IMG/VR virus record: IMGVR_UViG_3300001533_001131
Location: 1-33,447 of that record
DNA length: 33,447 bases
Source of the DNA: a virus
Reading direction: 5' to 3' (one strand)
In this document: positions 16,316 to 24,348 of the stretch, piece by piece
How the letters are laid out: the number at the start of each line of letters is the position of its first letter
Numbering within the stretch: the first letter of the stretch is position 1
The notes under the pieces: generated by a model
Seen by the model: the letters and a program-made list of their open reading frames with translations, nothing else
What the model was told of the DNA's origin: nothing
The model's database searches: none
Made by a program: the position numbers and the translations under genes

Positions 16316-17029
16316 ATGGGAAAAAGTTTAATACGAATAGTAGAAAGTATCAAAGAGGATTTATCAGCACATCATATAACAGATGATATAAAGCTTGATG
16401 ATGAATTTTTAATTGATAAGATAAATGGTGTAAGAGCTTCTTTAATTAGAAAAGAATTAGCCGTAGGAAGATTATCACAAGACTATTATCAAGAGTTGTG
16501 TTGTATAGAGGTAACATGTGAAGAAAAAGGTTGTTATATTGGAGAAACATTTTATAAATCCGGTACTGTTATATGGAAAGCAGAAATCCCAGGATTAATG
16601 AATGGGGTTGGCAGTAAGAACCTTTTAGCTGTTGGCAATGATAATATGCTTGTAGGTTATAATGATGGCTCTAATGTATTTCATAGGACTTCAGTGCAAA
16701 ATTTTATGCTTAGTAAAGGACAAAGAATGTTAGCACATAAAAAAACATATACTAATTTAGGAAGCACTTTGTATTTAAAAAATTTACCACAAGATACACG
16801 TTTTATTTGTGCAATAGCATTGCTTTTTAATCCGGTATTAGCTTGTAATTATTATGAGGATGAAGATAATTATCCTGTTCCAAGTGAATTAGGACTAGAA
16901 ACATTGGTTAAAAAAGATATTTTAAGTACATTTGGTATTCCACCTGATAAAATAAATGATGCTGATGATAGTCCTATTAGTTCCGCACAAGCAGGTAGAG
17001 TAAATAGACAACAAAACAATGAAGAATAA
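16316..17029 (+). CDS. Putative ring/tail-adapter protein
   Basis: This 237-residue protein opens with helices (SLIRIVESIKEDLSAH, then EFLIDKINGVRASLIRKEL), the pattern seen at the start of several podoviral adapter/ring proteins. A Cys-containing region follows (ELCCIEVTCEEKGC), then a beta-rich core, and a disordered polar tail ending QQNNEE. The order after the head genes and before the muzzle-type gene supports a ring or tail-adapter component. It overlaps the next small ORF by 11 bases. Confidence 0.6.
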   Translation: MGKSLIRIVESIKEDLSAHHITDDIKLDDEFLIDKINGVRASLIRKELAVGRLSQDYYQELCCIEVTCEEKGCYIGETFYKSGTVIWKAEIPGLMNGVGSKNLLAVGNDNMLVGYNDGSNVFHRTSVQNFMLSKGQRMLAHKKTYTNLGSTLYLKNLPQDTRFICAIALLFNPVLACNYYEDEDNYPVPSELGLETLVKKDILSTFGIPPDKINDADDSPISSAQAGRVNRQQNNEE

Positions 17030-17153
17030 TAAAATAACAAATAGATTTGGAAAGCGTAGGGGATGTAGTATTGAATATGCCATACTTCCTTATGCAAAAA
17101 TAATTAACAAAGATATTATTAAGGAGGAAAATAAATGTCTTGTCAAAAAATAA
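17019..17153 (+). CDS. Small overlapped ORF, 44 residues
   Basis: An ATG inside the end of the 16316 gene opens a 44-residue frame (MKNNKITNRFGKRRGCSIEY, then AILPYAKIINKDIIKEENKC, LVKK) that fully bridges the gap to the 17135 gene, overlapping it by 19 bases. The bridging of an otherwise non-coding gap with overlaps at both ends, and a compositionally protein-like sequence, argue that it is real. It is not recognised. Its 3' part contains the Shine-Dalgarno site of the next gene, so its translation may be coupled to the next start. Confidence 0.5.
   Translation: MKNNKITNRFGKRRGCSIEYAILPYAKIINKDIIKEENKCLVKK
17121..17127 (+). promoter_or_regulatory. Strong Shine-Dalgarno site (AAGGAGG)
   Basis: AAGGAGG ends seven bases before the ATG at 17135. 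This is unusual here, where nearly all other genes have only A-rich leaders, and it lends support to the 17135 start. Confidence 0.7.
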
Positions 17154-17563
17154 TAACAATTGTAAATAATGTTAGAATAGTTGGAGAAGATGGGACTATT
17201 AAGTGGTTTATCCCTTGGAATCAATTTTGTTTTGAAGATACACAAGAAGTTGTAAATAGGTGTAATAGTTGTTCTGAAGATTATGAAACAAGAGTTTATT
17301 TACATTATAGAGTTGTTATTGATGATGAAGATTTTTTAATCCCAGATTGGGCAGTTGCTCATGACGATAGGGTAAGAGAAGACTGGGAAGTTAATGCAAG
17401 AGCATTACAAGAACATGAAAATCGACAGCCTAAAGATTGGAAAAAAGCATATAAAGAAGCAACAGGAATAGATATAGAAAAGTTTGAAGGTCGTCAAGAT
17501 AATGGTGCTTTTCTAACAAGGAAATTAAAACAAAGATATGAAAACATTAAAAAAGACAGTTAA
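17135..17563 (+). CDS. Hypothetical small protein of the ring-gene cluster
   Basis: This 142-residue protein is not recognised. A beta-rich N-terminus (IITIVNNVRIVGEDGTIKWF) includes three cysteines close together (RCNSCSED preceded by FCF). A Trp- and Asp-rich helical second half follows (LIPDWAVAHDDRVREDWEVN), and the C-terminus is basic. The start is fixed by a rare strong Shine-Dalgarno. It overlaps the next gene by 26 bases. Its position among ring-type genes suggests a minor structural or assembly protein. Confidence 0.65.
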   Translation: MSCQKIITIVNNVRIVGEDGTIKWFIPWNQFCFEDTQEVVNRCNSCSEDYETRVYLHYRVVIDDEDFLIPDWAVAHDDRVREDWEVNARALQEHENRQPKDWKKAYKEATGIDIEKFEGRQDNGAFLTRKLKQRYENIKKDS

Positions 17564-18131
17564 ATTTGAAGGAAGAGAAAAGGAAATAGATGTTGTAGAT
17601 ATTGAAAGAATATTTGATCCAACATATAAAAGGTTACGGTTTTATCATAAAGAAAGACCTTTAGCAAAGAAATTAGAAAATACAATTAAAAGAAATATTC
17701 ATTTAAAATATGAAACTGAAAGCATAAATAGTTTTGCATTAAGAATTGCTAAAAGTATCGTATTAGAATATGAAAAAAATATGTTTAATGATATGGTCTA
17801 TAATCACAAACCCTTTGAATTTCCAAGAAAAGATTTTGGTATGTTATGTATTGCTCCAACAAAAAAGCAATTATTAGATGAGTGGAAAGGCGATGGGAAT
17901 GAACATCGCTGTAAAGCTGTATTGTTGTTTAAAGAGAGAGGGATTATAGAAAGTAATAAAGTAAATTATGAAGTAAGAATAAAACGACCCTGGTTTTTCA
18001 AAGTGTTAAATGAAATAAAATCAGGGATAACATATAAAAGAGTTAAGATTAATTATGACAAAGAAAAAATAGAGTTTTATAAAAGGGAAAACGAAAGAAT
18101 AAGGAGAGTATATTTTTTTAATAAAAAATAA
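17538..18131 (+). CDS. Hypothetical basic protein of the ring-gene cluster
   Basis: This 197-residue protein is rich in Lys, Arg, Phe and Tyr, with a helical central section (NSFALRIAKSIVLEYEKNMF) and a strongly basic end (RENERIRRVYFFNKK). No known domain or catalytic motif is visible. It overlaps the previous gene by 26 bases and is followed five bases later by the next. Strong overlap suggests translational coupling and a shared assembly role. It could be a tail-associated protein or a chaperone; the sequence does not decide. Confidence 0.6.
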   Translation: MKTLKKTVKFEGREKEIDVVDIERIFDPTYKRLRFYHKERPLAKKLENTIKRNIHLKYETESINSFALRIAKSIVLEYEKNMFNDMVYNHKPFEFPRKDFGMLCIAPTKKQLLDEWKGDGNEHRCKAVLLFKERGIIESNKVNYEVRIKRPWFFKVLNEIKSGITYKRVKINYDKEKIEFYKRENERIRRVYFFNKK

Positions 18132-18136
18132 AAATT

Positions 18137-18763
18137 ATGGACTATTCACATTTATATGTAACATATCATACAATTTTTGCAGATTTAACAAGAAAATATA
18201 AACATTTTGATTGGGACCAGGGAGATGTAGAAATTTGGTGTGATGATGTAGTAAGAAGATATATTAAGGATGTTGCTAAAATGGCTGTATATGAAGCTAT
18301 AGAATGTCCGGTTAATCAAGAAACAGGTATGGTAAAATTACCTTGTAATATTTTTAGATTATTAGATGTGTATGATAATGGGGGTTATCTTAAATATAAT
18401 CGGCATGGATTAGAAGGGCATTATTTAAGATTAGAAGGCACTTCATTCCCTGAAGTAGTTTGTATTAATTATTACGGTACTCCAATAAACAAAGAAGGAG
18501 AATATCTTATTCCTAAAGGTTATGAAGTAGCTTGTGAAACTTATAGTCTTAAATGTATGTTAGAAAGAGAAATGGGTACTCCTCAATTTCAAGCCCAATT
18601 ATGGGACACTATTGATAGTAAGTTTTCAAATTTAATACGAGAAGCAAGAGCTAATATCTTTGATTTCAGAGATAGAATGGATGTACAAAAAACATTAACA
18701 ATAAAAGCGAATATGATTCCTAAGCTAGGATATATGAAATTGTTTAATAAATCTTTTGATTAA
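18137..18763 (+). CDS. Putative ring/tail protein upstream of the muzzle-type gene
   Basis: This 208-residue protein starts with a Tyr/Trp-rich helical N-terminus (YVTYHTIFADLTRKYKHFDW). A helix and beta-rich centre follow (GMVKLPCNIFRLLDVYDNGG, then VCINYYGTPINKEGEYLIP), and C-terminal helices include SKFSNLIREARANIFDFRDR. The helix-beta-helix plan, size and position are those of short ring or gatekeeper-type proteins. Its TAA shares one base with the ATG of the very large next gene (TAATG), indicating tight coupling with the muzzle-type protein. Confidence 0.6.
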   Translation: MDYSHLYVTYHTIFADLTRKYKHFDWDQGDVEIWCDDVVRRYIKDVAKMAVYEAIECPVNQETGMVKLPCNIFRLLDVYDNGGYLKYNRHGLEGHYLRLEGTSFPEVVCINYYGTPINKEGEYLIPKGYEVACETYSLKCMLEREMGTPQFQAQLWDTIDSKFSNLIREARANIFDFRDRMDVQKTLTIKANMIPKLGYMKLFNKSFD

Positions 18764-21700
18764 TGAAACGAATACTTAATTTTTTTCGGAAAGGAGTTGT
18801 ATCAGATCTTGATTATTCAATGGTAGATAATCAATCATGGGTCTTTCCGACTTCTAATGTAAGAATAACTTCAAGAAATAATAACTATATTATTACTCCT
18901 TTATTGGGAAATACAAAAACTAGTCCATCAGGAAGTATAATAGGACAAGGAGAAGAATTTCAATTATCTGAAGGATTTAAGCCTATTGGATGTGATTCTT
19001 TAAATGGAATAGCTTATATTATTTCTTATAATAATAATACAGGAGAAACAGAAATAGGAACATATCCTTCTCCTCAACAATATACATATAATCCGATTAC
19101 AAACTCCTTTGCAATTAATACTTCACTCTCTGGCTTTAAATCAACGTATCAGCCTTTGTGTAATTGGACAGGACTAGTTCAATATCCAGCAGGAAGCAGA
19201 AGAGCCTTTAGAACAGCTCTATTTAATTATGAAGACGTAGTAGATGTATTTGTAAGAAAATCTTATGATAAATCAATAAACATTTACATATGTGATGGAG
19301 AAAATTACAACAGGGTTGTTAATAGTGGGTTTAATCAAGATGGAGAAATAATAAATACAAATATTTATTGTAATGATGATTTTAACTCTAAACTAAATCA
19401 GTTCCTACAAACTAATTCTCAGCCTGAAATTGATGATATAGAATTACTTGATGGCGGACAATTGAAATATGGAAATTACATTGTTTATTTCAGATATGTT
19501 ACAGCAGATTTTAATCATACTCATTTTGTAAAAGAAAGCAAACCTATACAAATACATCAAGGACAAAAAACATTTGCTTCTATTAGTGGTGGTAATCCAA
19601 ATAAAAGATCGGATAAATTAATAAAATTTTATTTAAGTAATCTTGATGAAACATATAAGTATATTCAGATTGCTTTTGTAAGAGGATTTGGAGATGTAGA
19701 ATTGCTTAAAGAAAGGGAAATTCTAACTAAATACTATGAAATTACAGATAGTAGTATTGAGTTATTATTAACTGGTTTTGAAAATTCTACTAATATGGAC
19801 ATTGGAGAATTATTAAAAGTTCCTCCTTATGATCAAATATCATATACCCATACACAACATGCTAATAGATATTATGGCGGTAATTGGAAAGAAATTGATG
19901 TTAATGATGAAGCATTAAAGACCTTTGCACAATTTGTAAGATTATCTTATAATGATGATACTTCGCTTAATGAAATGAATTCTTCTTCTTTAGATGTAAG
20001 AAATTTTGAAAGTCCTAATATTCATTACCAAGATTTTAAATTAATTTATAATAATATTGGATATTTTAGAACAGAAGCATATCCGTTTGCATTAGTATTT
20101 GAATTAAATAATGGGAATTATTCTCCGGCTTATCCTACTTTAGGAATGGATGCTTTATTTATGAATAAAGTAGAAATAGAAAATGCTTATAATAACCCTG
20201 GAACTCCTGTTGCTGTAAACATGAATAATATGGGGATTTTTAGATTTCCAACACAAGTAATAAGTAATGCTTATAATAGTAATAGAATACATCTCTTAGG
20301 ATTAGAGGTTAATTTTCATCAAGCACATGGATGGTTAACAGGAGGTAGTGGAGATCCATTATTAAAACAATGGATATTAGACAACGTAAGAAAAGTACAC
20401 GTAGTAAGAGGAGAAAGGTTTCAGAATTTACGTTATCAAGGACTTATGGTAGCTGCGTGTAGGGCTGAAGGGAATGAATCTACTGTTGTTTATACAGATG
20501 ATTGTTCTCTTAATAGTGTTTTACATTATGACGGAAGCAGTTATAATTCATTTGGTTCTGATTTTTCTTATGGAGAAAAAGGACAAGGACAAGCACGACC
20601 TATTATTTCTCCTGCGAATACTTCTTATACCGGAGGAAAACCTTTTGGGCAATTTGCTAATGAAGGAAAATTTTCTTGGTCATCTAATTATTCAAAATAT
20701 TTTGGACAAGATTATAATCCTCAACCTGGAGCAATAAGTAATTATAGAGATATTTTATTTCCTATATTCAGAGGATATGCTCCAATGACTTTTTTTAAAA
20801 AAAATGTAACTACAAGTACATTAGTTAATCATAAAGAGTTTGTATTAAATTATGCTTCAAGATGGTTTTGTGAACCGGGGTTTTATGGCTTTTATTCTCC
20901 TGATTTTATGTTTAGAGCAATAAATGATATAGATGATATTAACTGTTTAATGAGAGTTGCTAAAACTAGAATAGGACCTCAAAATTATAATTGGGAAACA
21001 AATACAATTGATAAAGGAACATTGCCTTATAATATATATTGGAATGTAAAGGATGAGTATATTTATACAGATCCTGTTGCTCCTGGATCTGCGTTTTATA
21101 AAAAACAAACTTTTCTTTTTAATCCTAAAAAAGTAGGAGAAGCTCAAAATAATCAAGTAAAAAATCCTGTAAACGTAGATGTTGATTTTATAAACTATTC
21201 ATGTGATTATTTTGAAGATCCTGCTAACACTTTATTTTATATGCAAAGAGATGCTGGTAGAGAAAAGGTATGGACCAATAGAGCAATGTATTCTCCTAAA
21301 TATATTGCAATAAAAAATAATGATGATTATAATAATCCATTAGGTAATGGGAATAACAACTTAGACATCTGTAATCTTTATAATATAGATCCTGAACAAG
21401 TAGATATAACAAACTTATTTCAACCTACAGATATTTTATATGGATTTATAGGAGATGGCATTAACATTAATAATTTAGAAGATAAAGTTGCAGAAGTATA
21501 TTTCCAAGGAGATTGTTTTTTACAAAGAGTTTATTTTAAACAAATGAGTTGGGCAGGAAGTAAATTTGGTTCTTCTGGAGATCACGAAAGTTGGGATGTT
21601 GTTGGATTAGATGATGATCAAACAGATAATCCTAAAAATACAAATTCAAGATTGAAATATTTTACTCATGGAGTAGTGTTAAGTATTGTTGTTGAAAGTG

Positions 21701-23025
21701 CTATTAATAATGCAATGAGATATTCCGGTTCTGAAACAACTTTTTACCCTGAAACGGAAATGGATAGATTTGCCAGAGGAGCATTTAAAGATGGTTTAAT
21801 AGAATCTTTTTTAGTAAATCATGGCAATAGTTTATCATTATCAGACATTAAACATAGACATTGGGATAGTCTTGTCCCTTATAAAAACAGAGAAAAAATT
21901 ACTAGAATACGATATTCTTCAAAAATAGATGAAAATTCTTTCTTAGATACTTATCGTTATATTGATGAGGGTTCTTTTCAAGATTATGAATTTGATCATG
22001 GTGCAATTAAAAAAATAATATCATTAGGTAATTTGTTTTCAGTTCAAGAAAATTCAGTTAATGAACATATTACAGAAAGAAATGAGTTTAAAATACCTTC
22101 CTCTTCAGGAGATTTGTCTGTGGGATTTAATGATGTTCTTTCTCCACAAATTAGAGCAATAGGTAAATTTGGAGTAACAAAAAGAGAACATATTGTAAAT
22201 GGTGTAACAGGGTTTTATGGAATAGATATAAGTCGTAATTTACTTATATGGAAAGCCTCGTTAGAAGATGTTGGAATGTCTTATGCTTATGTGGCAGGAG
22301 AATTGTCTGAAAAGAAATTGATTAATAATTGGATAAAAGATTATAGGGAAGAAGTAACTTCTAAAACAGATATTGTATCACAATCGTTAGATTATGATAT
22401 ATCAGGTGGGTATGATTTATATTCAAGAGAAGTTATATTTACTATTAAAAAACCTGGACTGGAAGAACAAATTAATATGGAAAAAACTTTGGTGTTTAGT
22501 GAATATATAGATGCCTTTTTAGGAGAAAATACTTATAATGCTGATTTTTATTTAAGAATTAATAAAGATTTTTATTCCTTTAAAGACAACTTGTTATCAC
22601 TTGCATTTTTACATAATAGAAAAGACCAGTATTTATTGTTATATGGAGAACAAGAAGAAATGGAGTTATCTTTTATTGTAAATGGAAATACATCTGAAGA
22701 ATTAGGATCAATAATAGAAAAAAATTATTTAGGATATGAGATTGAAAGTAAACAAATTCCTTTTGCAAGGGCAACGTATGGTACTGAAAATCAAAATTCT
22801 AATGTAAATCCATGGTATGATGAAGATGCTTTTTGGTTACTCCCTGAATATTTAGAGGATCATTGGAAAGTTCCGTTAAGCGTTAAGAATGATGCAGATA
22901 GCACAGAATTTTTTCAAGATTCTTCAATGAAAGGTACATGGTTGAAAATAAATTTGACATACGATCAAAATAATTATACCTTTGTTAAAAATATTATTAC
23001 TAATTATATTGACACAAAGGCATAG
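18763..23025 (+). CDS. Muzzle/stabilization-type giant tail protein
   Basis: This 1,420-residue protein fits the size and position of the crAss-like 'stabilization' or muzzle protein that forms the distal tail around the ejection channel. It begins MKRILNFFRKGVVSDLDYSM, a start I associate with that family (short basic N-terminus, then N-R-I-x-S-R-N-type beta repeats). The body is beta-rich with many Asn, Tyr and Phe and no catalytic motif. Repeated short Tyr/Asn strand patterns suggest a beta-propeller-like fold, but this was not counted. The stop is TAG, followed in frame by TAA after two more codons. It precedes the cargo genes. Confidence 0.75.
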   Translation: MKRILNFFRKGVVSDLDYSMVDNQSWVFPTSNVRITSRNNNYIITPLLGNTKTSPSGSIIGQGEEFQLSEGFKPIGCDSLNGIAYIISYNNNTGETEIGTYPSPQQYTYNPITNSFAINTSLSGFKSTYQPLCNWTGLVQYPAGSRRAFRTALFNYEDVVDVFVRKSYDKSINIYICDGENYNRVVNSGFNQDGEIINTNIYCNDDFNSKLNQFLQTNSQPEIDDIELLDGGQLKYGNYIVYFRYVTADFNHTHFVKESKPIQIHQGQKTFASISGGNPNKRSDKLIKFYLSNLDETYKYIQIAFVRGFGDVELLKEREILTKYYEITDSSIELLLTGFENSTNMDIGELLKVPPYDQISYTHTQHANRYYGGNWKEIDVNDEALKTFAQFVRLSYNDDTSLNEMNSSSLDVRNFESPNIHYQDFKLIYNNIGYFRTEAYPFALVFELNNGNYSPAYPTLGMDALFMNKVEIENAYNNPGTPVAVNMNNMGIFRFPTQVISNAYNSNRIHLLGLEVNFHQAHGWLTGGSGDPLLKQWILDNVRKVHVVRGERFQNLRYQGLMVAACRAEGNESTVVYTDDCSLNSVLHYDGSSYNSFGSDFSYGEKGQGQARPIISPANTSYTGGKPFGQFANEGKFSWSSNYSKYFGQDYNPQPGAISNYRDILFPIFRGYAPMTFFKKNVTTSTLVNHKEFVLNYASRWFCEPGFYGFYSPDFMFRAINDIDDINCLMRVAKTRIGPQNYNWETNTIDKGTLPYNIYWNVKDEYIYTDPVAPGSAFYKKQTFLFNPKKVGEAQNNQVKNPVNVDVDFINYSCDYFEDPANTLFYMQRDAGREKVWTNRAMYSPKYIAIKNNDDYNNPLGNGNNNLDICNLYNIDPEQVDITNLFQPTDILYGFIGDGININNLEDKVAEVYFQGDCFLQRVYFKQMSWAGSKFGSSGDHESWDVVGLDDDQTDNPKNTNSRLKYFTHGVVLSIVVESAINNAMRYSGSETTFYPETEMDRFARGAFKDGLIESFLVNHGNSLSLSDIKHRHWDSLVPYKNREKITRIRYSSKIDENSFLDTYRYIDEGSFQDYEFDHGAIKKIISLGNLFSVQENSVNEHITERNEFKIPSSSGDLSVGFNDVLSPQIRAIGKFGVTKREHIVNGVTGFYGIDISRNLLIWKASLEDVGMSYAYVAGELSEKKLINNWIKDYREEVTSKTDIVSQSLDYDISGGYDLYSREVIFTIKKPGLEEQINMEKTLVFSEYIDAFLGENTYNADFYLRINKDFYSFKDNLLSLAFLHNRKDQYLLLYGEQEEMELSFIVNGNTSEELGSIIEKNYLGYEIESKQIPFARATYGTENQNSNVNPWYDEDAFWLLPEYLEDHWKVPLSVKNDADSTEFFQDSSMKGTWLKINLTYDQNNYTFVKNIITNYIDTKA

Positions 23026-23056
23026 ATAAGTTAATGATAATCAAAATCATAACAAT

Positions 23057-23581
23057 ATGGCATTATTTGGAGCAAATACAGGAAGAACATTAACTAAGGG
23101 TGGTGGCAGATTAATAGGTGCTGCTGCCGGTACTTTAATAGGACAACCACAATTAGGATATACATTAGGAGGAATGGTAGGAGATGCTGTTGCTCCAGAT
23201 CCGGCTGAAAGAATGAAATCTTTTAGTAGTTATCAAGCACCTAATCCTTTTGATAGTTATCGTCAAGAGGATTTTGATAAAGAAGTTAGATCTGAAAGAA
23301 AGGTAGAATTAAGTGATCCAATATCTAAGGTTTTACCTCTAGTAGATACTGCTGTAAGTGTAGCAGGAGGAATGGGTGCATTTGATAAATTAGGAGAAGC
23401 AGGGAGTAGTTTATTTGGGAATGTTAAATCTATGTTTGGAGATAAAGGTAGTGGAAACAGGTTTTTTGATGTTACTGGCTATGGAGATGATTTAGAAGAT
23501 GATTTATTAGAAAATGATTTATCAATAGATGAAACTTATTCCAAGTTAACAAAGGAATTAGATAAATATAAACCACGTTAA
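23057..23581 (+). CDS. Glycine-rich virion-associated protein, possible cargo component
   Basis: This 174-residue protein has a Gly/Ala-rich N-terminal segment (GRLIGAAAGTLIGQPQLGYT, then LGGMVGDAVAP, about 18-48), with glycine-zipper-like spacing that can insert in or line membranes. Residues after 60 are polar; there is a second Gly-rich stretch around 96-125 and an acidic C-terminus. The composition fits a small ejected protein helping DNA passage through the host envelope. Position between the muzzle-type gene and the larger cargo-like genes supports this; no family motif is visible. Confidence 0.55.
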   Translation: MALFGANTGRTLTKGGGRLIGAAAGTLIGQPQLGYTLGGMVGDAVAPDPAERMKSFSSYQAPNPFDSYRQEDFDKEVRSERKVELSDPISKVLPLVDTAVSVAGGMGAFDKLGEAGSSLFGNVKSMFGDKGSGNRFFDVTGYGDDLEDDLLENDLSIDETYSKLTKELDKYKPR

Positions 23582-23592
23582 AAAATATTATT

Positions 23593-24327
23593 ATGGGATT
23601 ATTTGACTTATTTAAAAACAATGAAGAAGAAGATAATAAAGAAAAAACTATGGAAGATTATCTTGAACAAGATAAACAATATATGGATGATATTCAAGAT
23701 TATTATCAAAGAAAAGGATTAACAGAGGGAGGATTACATGCTATGTCTTTTATTCAAAATACGACAGCAAGGCCACCTGAAACTCCTGATTCTGCATTTT
23801 TACAAGCACCGGAATTTAAGTTTAATAGAGATGATATGATGCGTGATATTGCAGAGCGTACTGGATCATCTTATAGTACATCCAGAGATATTGCTATGAA
23901 GTATGGAATGCCTAGGATGGGATTAGGGGCTGTGGCTAATACTTTATCAGCAGAGGATAAAGCGATGGGTAATTTAGCGAAACTTGAAACTGATATTATT
24001 AATAAACAAGCAGCTTCTACAGCTGATGTTGCCAATAAAAATGCAATGGCACAAGAGATGAATCAATGGAAAACTGGACAAGTAATAGCAGAAGATAATA
24101 GAATGAGAAGTCAATTAGCATCACAAGCATTAAGTAATGTTACAGGAAGTTTATTTGGAGCAGAAGGTGCTATGTTAGAGCAAGAAAATAAAGCTAATTA
24201 TTTTGAGCAAGTTCAAGATTTAATTAGAAAGGGATATAGTACTGCTCAAATTAATGCTATTTTAAGAGGAGGAGGTGGTAATTTCGAAGAAGATGCAAGT
24301 AATACTACAACTGATGTAACAGAATAA
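23593..24327 (+). CDS. Hypothetical internal virion/cargo-like protein
   Basis: This 244-residue protein begins GLFDLFKNNEEEDN and has helical, Gln/Met/Asn-rich sequence (QKRKG-type turns, GNLAKLETDIINKQAASTAD around 128-150). A Gly-rich and acidic tail (ILRGGGGNFEEDASN) follows. No enzyme motif is seen. Long Ala/Gln helices resemble those of ejected internal proteins of podoviruses. Starts and stops are closely packed with neighbours (11 bases before, 21 after), consistent with one cargo operon. Confidence 0.55.
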   Translation: MGLFDLFKNNEEEDNKEKTMEDYLEQDKQYMDDIQDYYQRKGLTEGGLHAMSFIQNTTARPPETPDSAFLQAPEFKFNRDDMMRDIAERTGSSYSTSRDIAMKYGMPRMGLGAVANTLSAEDKAMGNLAKLETDIINKQAASTADVANKNAMAQEMNQWKTGQVIAEDNRMRSQLASQALSNVTGSLFGAEGAMLEQENKANYFEQVQDLIRKGYSTAQINAILRGGGGNFEEDASNTTTDVTE

Positions 24328-24348
24328 TAATTAATAAAAAATATAATT

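Noticed and set aside
20474-20737. An 87-codon + strand frame inside the muzzle-type gene
   Set aside because: Fully nested in another frame of a long coding sequence and rich in Leu/Ile/Met from AT-rich codons; no leader and no recognisable protein.
11413-23025. TAG recoded as Gln in late genes, as in some crAss-like phages
   Set aside because: Two genes (10375 and 18763) end in TAG with an in-frame TAA within four codons, which raised the question. However, the long structural frames contain no internal TAG, and reading through would add only two to six residues.
23034-23050. Hairpin ATGAT/ATCAT after the muzzle-type gene as terminator
   Set aside because: Stem of only five AT-rich pairs and no T run.
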